Counted from the stretch's first letter, positions 44,663 to 53,918 are shown. The stretch is DNA of 64,000 nt from Comamonadaceae bacterium UBA2121 (GCA_002331385.1 DCYB01000001.1:434001-498000), one strand, 5' to 3'. Numbers and translations are program-made. Notes: a model not told the origin generated them from the sequence alone.

Positions 44663-45181
44663 ATGACAAAGTCCACCACACACACAACCCATCCCTCTGC
44701 CCTGCGTAGCCGCCGTGTGCTGCTGACGGCAGCCATTGCCGGTGTTGCGCTTGCCAGCGTTCCCGCGCTCGCCAAAAGCCCGGCGAAGATTCCTGTCGAA
44801 GTCTGGAAAGACCCGAGTTGCGGCTGCTGCGGCGACTGGATCACGCACATGGAGGACAACGGATTCAGCGTCACCGTGCATGACACCGGCAACACAGCAG
44901 CGCGCAACAAGCTGGGCCTGCCGCAGCGACTGGGTTCGTGCCACACGGCGCTGGTTGGCAACTACGTAGTCGAGGGCCACGTGCCCGCCGCCGACGTGAA
45001 AAAGCTGCTCGTGCAAAAGCCCAAGGCGCTGGGCATCGCCGTCCCCGGCATGCCCGTGGGCAGCCCTGGCATGGATGGCCCCGCGTATGGCGGTCGCAAG
45101 GACCCGTATGACGTGCTGCTCGTAACTCGCAACCTTATGAGCAATGACGTTTCAACCAGCGTGTTTACCAGCTATCGTTAA
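44663..45181 (+). CDS. DUF411-family copper-associated periplasmic protein
   Basis: The 172-residue protein has an N-terminal signal (about residues 15-38, VLLTAAIAGVALASVPALA) and the DUF411 core. That core includes VEVWKDPSCGCCGDWITHM (CxCC, about 50-60), LGSCHTALVGNYVVEGHVPA and a Gly/Met-rich GIAVPGMPVGSPGMDG. Members occur almost only in copper or silver loci and are thought to bind metal through the Cys cluster. ATG 44663 follows AAGGAG, 20 bases after the oxidase gene. Confidence 0.9.
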   Translation: MTKSTTHTTHPSALRSRRVLLTAAIAGVALASVPALAKSPAKIPVEVWKDPSCGCCGDWITHMEDNGFSVTVHDTGNTAARNKLGLPQRLGSCHTALVGNYVVEGHVPAADVKKLLVQKPKALGIAVPGMPVGSPGMDGPAYGGRKDPYDVLLVTRNLMSNDVSTSVFTSYR

Positions 45182-45217
45182 TTCAACCCGATCATTCAAA
45201 AATCAGGAGATTCCTTC

Positions 45218-45616
45218 ATGAACACTCACCACCGCTGGCAAGCATTTGCCATTGCCACGATGCTTGCAGTCAGCACATCCTCAACGCTCGCGCAAGGCCA
45301 CGCCGATCACACCGATCACACCCAACACGCAGCCCCTGCAACGGCCAGCACACCGGCCCCCGCGCCGTCCACAGCGACAGCCCCCAATCACTTGCTGGCC
45401 GATGGCGAAGTCACCCGTTTCAACGCCAGCACCGGCAAGATCACCCTGCGCCACGGAGACATCCGCAACCTGGGCATGCCGCCCATGACCATGGTGTTCT
45501 CGCTCAAGGACCCGGCCCAGGGCGCGGCATTCAAACCCGGCGACAAGGTGCGCTTTCATGCTGAAGACGCGGGCGGCACATTGGTGATCACACACATCGA
45601 ACGCGCCACGCCCTAA
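45218..45616 (+). CDS. CusF-like periplasmic copper-binding protein
   Basis: The 132-residue protein has a signal peptide (AVSTSSTLAQG) and a His/Pro/Ala linker (HADHTDHTQH). The OB-fold CusF domain (about 65-132) follows, with DGEVTRFNASTGKITLRHGDI and the Met ligands in LGMPPMTMVFSL. CusF hands Cu(I) or Ag(I) to the CusBA pump. Here it closes the copper cluster without a linked pump. A good ribosome site (AGGAGA) precedes the ATG. Confidence 0.9.
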   Translation: MNTHHRWQAFAIATMLAVSTSSTLAQGHADHTDHTQHAAPATASTPAPAPSTATAPNHLLADGEVTRFNASTGKITLRHGDIRNLGMPPMTMVFSLKDPAQGAAFKPGDKVRFHAEDAGGTLVITHIERATP

Positions 45617-45734
45617 CGCCCTCAAGTTGCCCGCCATGTGCTCGCCATGTGCCTGCCTACTGGCCGCAGGCCCCAAGCGCGTGACGGGCACCCATGCACC
45701 GCCGCTGTGCAGCGCGCCGGTGCATACTCCGGAC

Positions 45735-46403
45735 ATGAAGTCCTCTGGCAACCCACCGACGGCGCCCGCCCCTTCTTCCCTGCTGCAACTGAAGGGGCTG
45801 CAGCGGCTGCACGTCGGCCCCATTGATCTGCAACTGCACGCGGGTGAATGCGTGTCCGTCATGGGTCCCTCGGGCGCAGGCAAAAGCGTGCTGCTGCGCA
45901 TGATTGCCGATCTCGACCCGCACGCGGGCGAGGCCTGGCTCAACGACGCAGCGTGCTCGGCCATGCCCGCGCCGCAATGGCGCAAACAGGTCACGTATGT
46001 GCCCGCCGAGTCGGGCTGGTGGAGTGAGGAAGTGCGCGCACATTTCCCGCCGCAGTTCGATTTCGCCCGCTGGCTTCCCTTGCTTGGGCTCGATCCGCAG
46101 GCAGGCGACTGGCCCGTCGATCGGCTGTCCACCGGCGAGCGCCAACGCCTTGCCCTGCTGCGCGCCCTGCGCCCCGATGGCAAGGTGCTGCTACTCGATG
46201 AGCCCACATCTGGACTGGATGAAAACGCCGTCCTCGCGGTGGAAAACCTGCTGCGCATGCAGATGCAGGAGCATCGCATCGCCATCCTCATGGTCACGCA
46301 CTCGCAGGCACAGGCCGACCGCATGGCCGCGCGCCAAACCACGCTGCACAACGGCGCGCTGATCGAGCGCATGCAGGAAAGCGCTTTGGGAGCAACAGCA
46401 TGA
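45735..46403 (+). CDS. fetA: ABC-transporter ATPase, FetA (YbbL)-like
   Basis: The 222-residue ATPase has Walker A GPSGAGKSV, signature STGERQRLALLRAL and Walker B VLLLDEPTSGLDE. The VPAESGWW segment before the signature resembles FetA of the iron-export system FetAB. ATG 45735 is chosen; the frame is open to 45627, but that part reads like the tail of the CusF intergenic region. The stop overlaps fetB (ATGA). Confidence 0.85.
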   Translation: MKSSGNPPTAPAPSSLLQLKGLQRLHVGPIDLQLHAGECVSVMGPSGAGKSVLLRMIADLDPHAGEAWLNDAACSAMPAPQWRKQVTYVPAESGWWSEEVRAHFPPQFDFARWLPLLGLDPQAGDWPVDRLSTGERQRLALLRALRPDGKVLLLDEPTSGLDENAVLAVENLLRMQMQEHRIAILMVTHSQAQADRMAARQTTLHNGALIERMQESALGATA

Positions 46404-47203
46404 CGGCGACAGAAACCGGCGTCAGCTACCTCACCCTTGCGTTGTCGGCCACCTTGCTGCTGACCAATGCAGGGCTCTCGCTGGCATTGCGTCTGGGGCT
46501 CACGCGCACGCTGCTCATTGGCGCGGCGCGCGCATTGATCCAGTTGCTGTTGGTCGGGCTGGTCCTGAAAACTGTCTTTTCACTGAACTCGCCCTGGCTC
46601 GTCGCAGGTGTTGTGCTGTTCATGCTCGTCTCCGCGAGCCGCGAAATCCATGCGCGCCAGAAACGCAGGCTCACCGGCTGGTGGACATTCGGCATCGGCT
46701 CGGCGGCCTGCACACTGGCGCTGGTCATCACCGGCGTGCTGGCGCTGGTCACACTGCATCCGAGCCCGTGGTGGACGCCCAAGGTCGCCATCCCGATGAT
46801 CGGCATCGTGCTCGGTGCGGTGATGAATGGCGTGAGCCTCACGCTGGACTCGCTCACCACCGGCGTGCAACGCCAACGCAGCGCCATCGAAGCCCAACTG
46901 GCGCTAGGTGCCACGCGCCATCAGGCGTTCCGCGAACTCCAGCGCGCCGCGCTTCGCGCCGGCACCATGCCCACCATCAACCAGATGACCGCCGCCGGCA
47001 TCATCACCCTGCCCGGCATGATGACCGGCCAGATCCTCGCGGGCATGGCCCCTTTCGATGCGGCAAAGTACCAGATACTGGTGCTCTTCCTGCTCGCCGG
47101 TGGCGGCACGCTGGGCGCGATTTTAGTGAGCTATTGGGCGATCCACCGGATCACGGATGGGCGCGATCGATTGCGGCTCGACAGGCTGGTCTCCGACGCA
47201 TAG
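46400..47203 (+). CDS. fetB: FetB (YbbM)-like metal-export permease
   Basis: The 267-residue inner-membrane protein has about seven helices and belongs to UPF0014/FetB. Typical segments are LGLTRTLLIGAARALIQLLLVGLVL, IPMIGIVLGAVMNGVSLTLD and GTMPTINQMTAAGIITLPGMMTGQILAG. With FetA it exports iron (or another metal) and limits oxidative damage. It follows directly behind the copper cluster and could be co-transcribed with it. Confidence 0.9.
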   Translation: MTATETGVSYLTLALSATLLLTNAGLSLALRLGLTRTLLIGAARALIQLLLVGLVLKTVFSLNSPWLVAGVVLFMLVSASREIHARQKRRLTGWWTFGIGSAACTLALVITGVLALVTLHPSPWWTPKVAIPMIGIVLGAVMNGVSLTLDSLTTGVQRQRSAIEAQLALGATRHQAFRELQRAALRAGTMPTINQMTAAGIITLPGMMTGQILAGMAPFDAAKYQILVLFLLAGGGTLGAILVSYWAIHRITDGRDRLRLDRLVSDA

Positions 47204-47267
47204 CAGATGCGCTCCTTCGCCCTTGCGCCCATGCGCCGCCAGCGATGAACGCGATGCAAGGAAGGTC

Positions 47268-48170
47268 TCATGCGCTCTGCGCTGCGCCCGCCTTCATCAG
47301 CCAGTCCCGGAACGCGACAAACGCAGGCATGTGCATGCGGTCCGGGCGGTAGCAAAGATAGTGTCCGTGCTCCACGGCAATGGTTTCGCCGAACAGCGTG
47401 ACCAACGAACCGTCGGCCAGCTCGTCGGCCACCAGCACGCGCGGCACGAACGCGATGCCCAGGCCGCAGCGTGCCGCCTGTATCAGGGCTGAGTACTGCG
47501 CTAATCGCGGCCCTGCCACGAGCTGGTTGCCCGGCACGCCGTGCGTCACCGCCCATTGCGACCAGACGGCCTGCGCCTCCTCGTGGTGCAACAGCGTATG
47601 CGCGAGCACATCAGACGGCTCGCGCAGCGGTTGCGTGCCGTTGCGGGTCAGGGCTGCGGACGCGATCACCACGAACTCCCGCCCGGCCAGATATTCACTC
47701 ACGACCCCGGCCGCTTCCGCCGGGTTGTAGCGAATCGCGGCGTCCACGGACATGGGCATGGGCTCCAGCGGAGCGATGTGTTTGCTGAAACTCAGCGTGA
47801 TCTGCGGGTGCTCCACCCTGAATTGCGGCAAGCGCGGAATCAACCACCGGGTGAAGAACGTCGGCACGCAACTGAGCGTGAGCACCGAGGTGCTGCCCGC
47901 CCCGGCTCGCGTCTCGAAGGTGGCCGTTTCAATGGCGCGCAAGGCGGGAGACACCTTGAGCCAATAGGTGCGGCCAGCATCGCTCAGTTGCACGCCCCGC
48001 CCCATTTTGAGGAACAGCTTGATGCCGAGAAAAGTTTCCAAAGAGGCAATTTGTTTACTGACGGCGCTGATCGTCACACACAGCATGGACGCAGCCAGCG
48101 TCAGGCTCGAATGTCGTGCAACTGCATCAAACGCCAGCAATTCCTGAATGGTTGGGCAGTCTCTTTTCAT
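47268..48170 (-). CDS. LysR-family transcriptional regulator
   Basis: The 300-residue regulator has the N-terminal winged helix (IQELLAFDAVARHSSLTLAASMLCVTISAVSKQIASLE) and a periplasmic-binding-like effector domain. A GcvA-type character shows in VQLSDAGRTYWLKVSPALRAI. It diverges from the ABC importer operon (170 bases between), which it probably controls. ATG 48170 is used rather than one 48 bases upstream. Confidence 0.9.
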   Translation of the reverse strand: MKRDCPTIQELLAFDAVARHSSLTLAASMLCVTISAVSKQIASLETFLGIKLFLKMGRGVQLSDAGRTYWLKVSPALRAIETATFETRAGAGSTSVLTLSCVPTFFTRWLIPRLPQFRVEHPQITLSFSKHIAPLEPMPMSVDAAIRYNPAEAAGVVSEYLAGREFVVIASAALTRNGTQPLREPSDVLAHTLLHHEEAQAVWSQWAVTHGVPGNQLVAGPRLAQYSALIQAARCGLGIAFVPRVLVADELADGSLVTLFGETIAVEHGHYLCYRPDRMHMPAFVAFRDWLMKAGAAQSA

Positions 48171-48340
48171 TACTTTGCGCGCATTGAACGAAGGGTTTGT
48201 TTCCGCATAGTACGCCAAACAGTTTCCAATTATTCAATCATCAATCCAAATCGTCACGAATTAGCCATGCAGGGATGGCATAGTCCATTCAGGCCCGAAC
48301 ATCGTGTACGGGTGCGCTGTTCAATTCCATCGGAGACATT

Positions 48341-49108
48341 GTGGTTCGCGGAATATCCATTGCCTACGGCCTGTATCTGCTGCTGCCGATGCTGCTGCTC
48401 GTCGTCGGCAGCTTTGGTCAGAACTGGACCAACTCGGTGCTGCCAAGCGGCCCCACGACACAGTGGTATCAGGACCTGTGGAACGACGCGTCTTTTCGCC
48501 GGGCCTTTGTCTCGAGCCTGACCGTCGCCCTGTCCGCCTGCGTGATCAATTCGGTACTGGCACTGCCCCTGGCCTATTCGCTGCACCACGGCGCGCGACA
48601 AGGCAAGGCCATGGCCGCCCGCATCGTGAGCGCGATGCCGGTGGCCGTGCCCGCGATCACGCTGGCGTTTGGCTACATGATCGTCTTCAACACCGACACC
48701 CTGCCCTGGCTGGGCAGCACGCCGCTGCTGATCGCAGCCCACGTGATCGCCACGCTGCCCTACCTCACCAACGCGCTGCTGACCGACCTTCGCCACCTCG
48801 GCATCGAACGTCTGGAGCAAGCCGCCGCCACGCTGGGCGCTGGCGAATGGCAGCGCTTCACCGGCATCGTCATGCCCGCCCTGCGCCAAAGCATGCTCTC
48901 GGGTCTGGTGATGGTGGCGGCGCTGTCGATCGGTGAATTCAACCTCTCCAATTTGCTGGTCGGCTTCCAGAACCGCACCTATCCCGTAGTGCTGCTGCAG
49001 GCGTTCTACGGCGCCACCGGCTTCGCCTGCGCGGCCACCGTCATCCTGTTGTTGCTCGCCAGTCTGGCCGCCCTGCTGTCCTCTTCTCTTCTACGAAAAG
49101 CCCCATGA
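48341..49108 (+). CDS. ABC-importer permease (iron/2-aminoethylphosphonate/polyamine type)
   Basis: The 255-residue permease has six helices and the EAA loop RLEQAAATLGAGEWQRFTGIVMPALRQS (about 162-190). The start is GTG 48341 after CGGAGA. It is the first gene of a permease-ATPase-binding protein-permease operon and is coupled to the ATPase gene by ATGA. Helix and loop features fit the PhnV/PotC-like group. Confidence 0.85.
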   Translation: MVRGISIAYGLYLLLPMLLLVVGSFGQNWTNSVLPSGPTTQWYQDLWNDASFRRAFVSSLTVALSACVINSVLALPLAYSLHHGARQGKAMAARIVSAMPVAVPAITLAFGYMIVFNTDTLPWLGSTPLLIAAHVIATLPYLTNALLTDLRHLGIERLEQAAATLGAGEWQRFTGIVMPALRQSMLSGLVMVAALSIGEFNLSNLLVGFQNRTYPVVLLQAFYGATGFACAATVILLLLASLAALLSSSLLRKAP

Positions 49109-50133
49109 GTCTGACCTTCGACAACGTGAACTACCGCTATCCGGGCAGTCAACAGGGGTTGCATGACGTCTCGTTCGACATCGCCCAGGGTGAACTGGTC
49201 GCCGTGATCGGACCCAGCGGATCGGGCAAGTCCACGCTGCTCAAGCTGGTGGCGGGTCTGGAAACTGGCTATCAGGGCAAGATCGCCTTGGCCGGTCAGG
49301 ACATGGCGGGTGCGCCGGTACACCAACGCGGTATCGGCATGGTGTTCCAGAGCTACGCGCTGTTTCCGCACCTGAACGTGCGCGACAACGTCGGCTACGG
49401 CCTGGCGCTGCGCAAGGTGCCCACGGCACAGCGCCGCGCACGCGCCATGGAACTGCTGGACGTGGTGGGTCTGGCCGAGTTTGCCGAGCGCTCCGTCCAT
49501 CAGCTCTCGGGTGGGCAGCAGCAGCGTGTTGCGCTGGCCCGCGCGCTGGCCATCGACCCGCGCGCCTTGCTGCTGGATGAACCGCTTTCAGCGCTTGACG
49601 CCAGCGTGCGCGGGCATCTGCGCGACCAGATTCGCGCACTCCAGCGCCAGTTCGGATCGACCACCTTGCTGGTCACGCACGATCAGGAAGAGGCCCTGGC
49701 CATGGCCGACCGTGTCGCCGTGCTCAAGGATGGCCGGCTGCTGCAGATCGCCACGCCGCAGGACATCTACGAAAAGCCGGACTGCCGCGCCGTAGCCGAG
49801 TTTGTGGGACTGTCCACTTTGCTGGAAGGCCGCGTCGCAGCGGACAACCGGGTCGACTTCGGCTTTGCCACGCTGGCAACACCGACCGGCGATCGCCGCG
49901 CCGGGCAGACCGTACACGCACTCATCCGGCCCGAACACATCGAGGTCGATCCCGCGCCCGGCACCACCAATCGGCTGGAGGGCCGCACCGGTGCCTGCCG
50001 TTACCTGGGCTCGCTGACCCGCTTCGACTTCGACGTGCCTGGCGCTCCCCGCGCCTTTCTGGCCGAAGGCAAATCACCTGCACAACAGGCGATCTCGATC
50101 GCGCCGGAACACATTCGCCTGCTCAACGACTGA
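49105..50133 (+). CDS. ABC-importer ATPase, PotA/FbpC-like
   Basis: The 342-residue ATPase has Walker A GPSGSGKST (about 34-42), the Q-loop, signature LSGGQQQRVALARAL, Walker B LLLDEPLSALD and the H-loop TLLVTHDQEEAL. A C-terminal TOBE domain (about 250-340) includes ALIRPEHIEVDPAPG. It energises the importer encoded on both sides of it. The architecture matches iron(III), polyamine and 2-aminoethylphosphonate uptake ATPases. Confidence 0.92.
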   Translation: MSLTFDNVNYRYPGSQQGLHDVSFDIAQGELVAVIGPSGSGKSTLLKLVAGLETGYQGKIALAGQDMAGAPVHQRGIGMVFQSYALFPHLNVRDNVGYGLALRKVPTAQRRARAMELLDVVGLAEFAERSVHQLSGGQQQRVALARALAIDPRALLLDEPLSALDASVRGHLRDQIRALQRQFGSTTLLVTHDQEEALAMADRVAVLKDGRLLQIATPQDIYEKPDCRAVAEFVGLSTLLEGRVAADNRVDFGFATLATPTGDRRAGQTVHALIRPEHIEVDPAPGTTNRLEGRTGACRYLGSLTRFDFDVPGAPRAFLAEGKSPAQQAISIAPEHIRLLND

Positions 50134-50179
50134 GCCGACGAACTCACTTTCATCCATTGTTCAACGAAGGGAAACCGAC

Positions 50180-51262
50180 ATGCAACGCCGACAACTCATT
50201 CAAGCCGCTGGAGCCCTGCCTGTGGCGGCTCTGGCGCAACGTGCAGCCTGGGCCAGCGAAGGCGCGGAACTCTACAGCGGTGAAAAAGCACTCTACGAAC
50301 AAGCGCGCAAGGAAGGCTTCTGCGTCTCATTCGACACCGGCCCCGAGTGGGCCAACTGGAAGGCGCTGTTCGCCGAATTCAAGAAGCGCTACCCCGATGT
50401 GGAACTGAGCTACAACGATCTGGGATCGGCCGCCACCGTGGTTGCGCTCGAAAAGATGCGCCGCCGCCCCCAGGCCGATACGGCGTACTACTTTGCCGCT
50501 TCCGCCGTCGATGCGGCCAAGAAGGACGTCGTCGCGCCCTTCAAGCCGCACAACTTCGACAAGCTCCCGGCCGTGTTCCGCGAAGCCGAAGGGCGCTGGT
50601 TCACCATTCACACGCTGAACATTGCCTTCCTCGTGAACACGAAGCTGGTGAAGAACGTGCCCACCAGCTGGGCCGATCTGCTCAAGCCGGAATACAAGAA
50701 CAGCGTCACCTACCTCGACCCGCGCAGTGCCGGTGTCGGTCAGGTGCTCACGCTCGCAGCGGCCTACGGCAACGGCGGCAGCGTGGACAACGTCAAGCCC
50801 GGCACCGACTACCTTGGCAAGCTGCATGCCGCCGGCAACGTGCAGCGCGTGGAAGGCACCACGCCTTACGCCAAGTTCATCAAGGGCGAAATCCCGATCT
50901 GGATCGGCTACGAAAACGACGGCCTCAAGGCCAAACATCTGGACGGCATGGGCGACGCCTGCGCGGTGGTGATTCCCAAGGAAGCGAGCGTGGCCGCGCC
51001 TTACGCCATCAGTCTCGTGAAGAACGGGCCAAACCCGAATGCCGGCAAGCTCTGGCTGAACTTCATCATGAGCGACATCGGCCAGCAACTGTTCGCCAAG
51101 GGCTTTGTGCGCCCCGCAGTGCCGGGCGTGAAGCTGCCCGAAGACGTGGCCAGCAAGCTGCCGGTGGCGCCGCAGATCCAGCCGCTCGATGTCATCAAAG
51201 CGTCCGCGAAGAAGGCCGAGATTGACCAACTCTGGGCGCAGGCGACGCTGGCAGGCAAATGA
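50180..51262 (+). CDS. ABC-importer periplasmic binding protein (iron/2-AEP family)
   Basis: The 360-residue protein has a signal peptide with QRRQLIQAAGAL and a type-2 binding fold. Family segments are VELSYNDLGSAATVVALEKMR, WADLLKPEYKNSVTYLDPRSAGVGQVL and GEIPIWIGYENDGLK. This layout is shared by Fe(III)-binding and 2-aminoethylphosphonate-binding proteins. The paired Tyr of the iron binders was not recognised, so a phosphonate or other anion is the more likely ligand. Confidence 0.85.
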   Translation: MQRRQLIQAAGALPVAALAQRAAWASEGAELYSGEKALYEQARKEGFCVSFDTGPEWANWKALFAEFKKRYPDVELSYNDLGSAATVVALEKMRRRPQADTAYYFAASAVDAAKKDVVAPFKPHNFDKLPAVFREAEGRWFTIHTLNIAFLVNTKLVKNVPTSWADLLKPEYKNSVTYLDPRSAGVGQVLTLAAAYGNGGSVDNVKPGTDYLGKLHAAGNVQRVEGTTPYAKFIKGEIPIWIGYENDGLKAKHLDGMGDACAVVIPKEASVAAPYAISLVKNGPNPNAGKLWLNFIMSDIGQQLFAKGFVRPAVPGVKLPEDVASKLPVAPQIQPLDVIKASAKKAEIDQLWAQATLAGK

Positions 51263-52089
51263 GCAACTGGATACGCCGCTTCGGCGCCTGGCCTGCATGG
51301 TGCTTCATGGCGCTGTTCTTCGCGCTGCCTCTGGCATCTCTGGTGCCAGAGGCAGCCACGGAGGGCGGCAGCGCGTTTGCACGCCTGTGGGCCAATCCGC
51401 TGCTCGGCAAGGCCTTCATCAACACACTGGTGCTAGGCCTCACGGCGGGCGCGCTGTCCGGGTTGGTGGGCACGGTCATCGCCATCGAGCTGGCGCGCCA
51501 GCCCGAGGCGCGCAGGCGCTGGATGATGACACTGCTCGGCTTGCCGCTGGCGTTTTCGGGACTGGTGATTGCTTACGGCTTCATCCTCGCGTTCGGGCGC
51601 TCGGGCTTCATCACCCAATTGCTCGTCGCCATCGGTTTTGATGGTGCCGTGGTGGGCAACTGGATCTACGGTGCGGCGGGCCTGGGCTGCGCCTACGCCT
51701 ACTACCTCGTGCCGCGTGTGGCGCTGTCGCTCTACCCCGTGTTCGCCAACCTCGACCTGCGTCCCATGCAGGCGGCGCGCACGTTGGGCGCGACCCGCTG
51801 GCGCGCTTTCCGGGATACGGTGATCACCGAAGTCGCGCCCTCCGTGTTGTCCAACGCCTGCATGGTGGCAGCCATTGCCATGGGCACGTACGGCACGGCG
51901 CTGGCGCTGGTGGGAACGCAGTTGAACATTCTGCCGCTGATGCTGTTCGCGCAAGTGAGCGATGGTGGTTCTGATCTGAGCGTGGCCGCCGCTTTGTCGC
52001 TGGTGTTGATGGCGCTGTGCGTCATCGTGATGGGATTTGGAGATGCAATTGCAAGCAAACGCGCTGGACACCATGCAGGATCGCATTGA
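51259..52089 (+). CDS. ABC-importer second permease
   Basis: The 276-residue permease has six helices, with the EAA loop at PMQAARTLGATRWRAFRDTVITEVAPS (about 170-197). It overlaps the binding-protein gene by four bases (ATGA). Together with the first permease it would form the heterodimeric membrane domain. The 3' end overlaps the start of the LOG-like gene. Confidence 0.88.
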   Translation: MSNWIRRFGAWPAWCFMALFFALPLASLVPEAATEGGSAFARLWANPLLGKAFINTLVLGLTAGALSGLVGTVIAIELARQPEARRRWMMTLLGLPLAFSGLVIAYGFILAFGRSGFITQLLVAIGFDGAVVGNWIYGAAGLGCAYAYYLVPRVALSLYPVFANLDLRPMQAARTLGATRWRAFRDTVITEVAPSVLSNACMVAAIAMGTYGTALALVGTQLNILPLMLFAQVSDGGSDLSVAAALSLVLMALCVIVMGFGDAIASKRAGHHAGSH

Positions 52090-52621
52090 GGCACTGAACC
52101 TTCCCCCGACGTTGACAGCGCGACTGCGACAACTGCAGGCACTGCAAGCCAGCGCGCAACGACATCGCCGCCCGGTGGGCATCATCGGCCCGGGTGATGC
52201 GGGTGAGCGCGAATATGACGCCGCGCGCCACATCGCCCGCGCACTGGCAACCGCTGGCATGGCCATCGTCTGCGGCGGTCGCGGCGGCGTCATGCAAGCC
52301 GCGGCGCAAGGCGCAAGCGACGCAGGCGGCGTTGCCATCGGCATTCTTCCTGAAGAAGACGAACGCAACGCCAACCCTTACCTCAGCGTGACGCTGCCCA
52401 CCGGCATCGGCGAAATGCGCAACGCCCTCATCGCGCGCAGCGCCGTATGCCTCATCGCCGTCGGCTACAACATGGGCACCCTCTCCGAGATGGCGCTCGG
52501 CCTCAAGTGGGAACGCCCGGTGTTTGTGCTGTATGGAGCGCTGTCATTGCCCGGCGCCATCGAAGTCCACAGCGCCCATGACATGCTGGGTGCGGTTCTG
52601 GATTGCCTGCTGAAGCGGTGA
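52043..52621 (+). CDS. LOG-like/TIGR00725-type Rossmann protein
   Basis: The protein of about 192 residues has a Rossmann fold with VGIIGPGDAG, MAIVCGGRGGVMQAAAQGASDAGG, then GIGEMRNALIARSAVCLIAVGYNMGTLSEMALGLKW. These resemble the TIGR00725/LOG nucleotide-binding family. The PGGxGT motif of true LOG phosphoribohydrolases is replaced by GYNMGTLSE, so enzymatic function is unclear. ATG 52043 (after GGGATTTGGAG) and ATG 52073 are both possible starts. Either way the gene overlaps the permease end and probably belongs to the importer operon. Confidence 0.72.
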   Translation: MQLQANALDTMQDRIEALNLPPTLTARLRQLQALQASAQRHRRPVGIIGPGDAGEREYDAARHIARALATAGMAIVCGGRGGVMQAAAQGASDAGGVAIGILPEEDERNANPYLSVTLPTGIGEMRNALIARSAVCLIAVGYNMGTLSEMALGLKWERPVFVLYGALSLPGAIEVHSAHDMLGAVLDCLLKR

Positions 52622-52712
52622 CCGCAGGGCGGCAGTTTCGGCACGCTGTCAGGAGCCGTCTTCAGCGCGGCGCACCATGTACCTTGTCGCTGGCTGCTCC
52701 TGCATGCGCGCT

Positions 52713-53549
52713 TTACTGCAAGAACTGCGGCTTTGCGTAGCCGGCAAATTTAGTGTCGACCACACTTTTGAATTCAGTGGAGTGGAATGCTTGCGCCAGG
52801 TCCTTGGCCCATGGCGCTTGCTGGTCGCGGGTTTTGACGGCGACGATGTTGAGGTAGTGGTCGGGCGTTTTTTCCAGCACGACGGCGTCCTGCAATTTCA
52901 AACCGGACGAGATGGCGAAGTTCCCATTGATGATGGCGAATTGCACGTCGTCGAGCGAGCGCGGCAACTGCGCCGCTTCCAGTGGCACGAACTTGAGCTT
53001 GCGCGGATTCTGGGCCACGTCGAGCTCTGAAACGCGCAGCGGATTGACGTTCGCTTTGAGCTGGATGAGTCCTGCTTGCTGCACCAGCAGCAGTGCGCGC
53101 GCGAGATTGCTGGGGTCGTTGGGCAGCGCGATGCGGTCGCCGGATTTGGCGTCGGCCAGCGTCTTGCGTGTCTTGGAGTACACACCCATCGGCGCGATCG
53201 GGCCTTGCGTGAGTGCGACGAGGTCGAGTTTGCGATCACCCTTGAACTGGTTGAAATACACCTCGTGCTGGAAGAAGTTAGCATCGAGCGAGCCATCGGC
53301 CAGGGCCAGATTCGGCTGCACGTAGTCGTTGAATTCGACGAGCTTGACCTTGTAGCCCTTCTTTTGCAGCAGCGGCACGATGCCTGCCTGCAACTGGTCG
53401 ATGTTGGAGCCGGCGGTGCCGCCAATGATGAGCTGCTTTTTGCTTGCGTCCTGCGCCAGCGCCTGACCGGTGAGGCCAAGCGATGCGGACGTGATCGCGG
53501 CCGCGCATGCGGCGGCGAGCAAGATGCTGCGGCGGTGGATGTTCTTCAT
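52713..53549 (-). CDS. MetQ/NlpA-family periplasmic binding protein, orphan
   Basis: The 278-residue protein has a signal peptide (ending GQALAQD) without a clear lipobox. The NlpA fold shows in LVEFNDYVQPNLALADGSLDANFFQHEVYFNQF, IAPMGVYSKTRKTL and IALPNDPSNLARALLLVQQAGLI. Relatives bind methionine for the MetNI importer. No metN or metI gene lies nearby, so the partner transporter must be elsewhere. A palindrome about 135 bases upstream of the start may be its operator. Confidence 0.88.
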   Translation of the reverse strand: MKNIHRRSILLAAACAAAITSASLGLTGQALAQDASKKQLIIGGTAGSNIDQLQAGIVPLLQKKGYKVKLVEFNDYVQPNLALADGSLDANFFQHEVYFNQFKGDRKLDLVALTQGPIAPMGVYSKTRKTLADAKSGDRIALPNDPSNLARALLLVQQAGLIQLKANVNPLRVSELDVAQNPRKLKFVPLEAAQLPRSLDDVQFAIINGNFAISSGLKLQDAVVLEKTPDHYLNIVAVKTRDQQAPWAKDLAQAFHSTEFKSVVDTKFAGYAKPQFLQ

Positions 53550-53683
53550 GTGCTGTTCTCCTGCGGCTGCGTGCAGCCCAAAGTGATTCCGGTTTTGGTG
53601 GTGTGCATTTCGCCGTACGCGGTCAAGAGCCGCAGCGATGGCATGGAGCGCAGTATCGGAACAAGTGCTTCAAATCCCAACGA

Positions 53684-53703
53684 ATAAATATCTCGATACT
53701 TAT
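53684..53703. promoter_or_regulatory. 20-bp near-perfect palindrome upstream of the MetQ-like gene
   Basis: ATAAATATC (53684-53692), TC, GATACTTAT (53695-53703) form 9-bp arms with one mismatch. The site is A/T-rich in a G+C-rich context and lies in the 369-base divergent gap between the metQ-like and peptidase genes. It looks like a LysR- or other dimeric-regulator site, perhaps for sulfur control. The rest of the gap shows nothing certain. Confidence 0.5.
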
Positions 53704-53918
53704 ACGAATCGGAGCATGAAGATCCACACAGCGGAATGTGCGACCTTCCGCAGACGGCTGCCGCCTTCTAGCCCATGAAAGGAGCCCCTTTGCGCACAGG
53801 TCGATGATGGCTGTGCGCTATCGCCACATAATGAGCGGCCATTACAGGGGCTGCCCGGCTCGGCGCCGGCCGCCTCTTTTCGTTGTTGTTTCCGTCTTTG
53901 CAAAGATCATCTCAGCCC

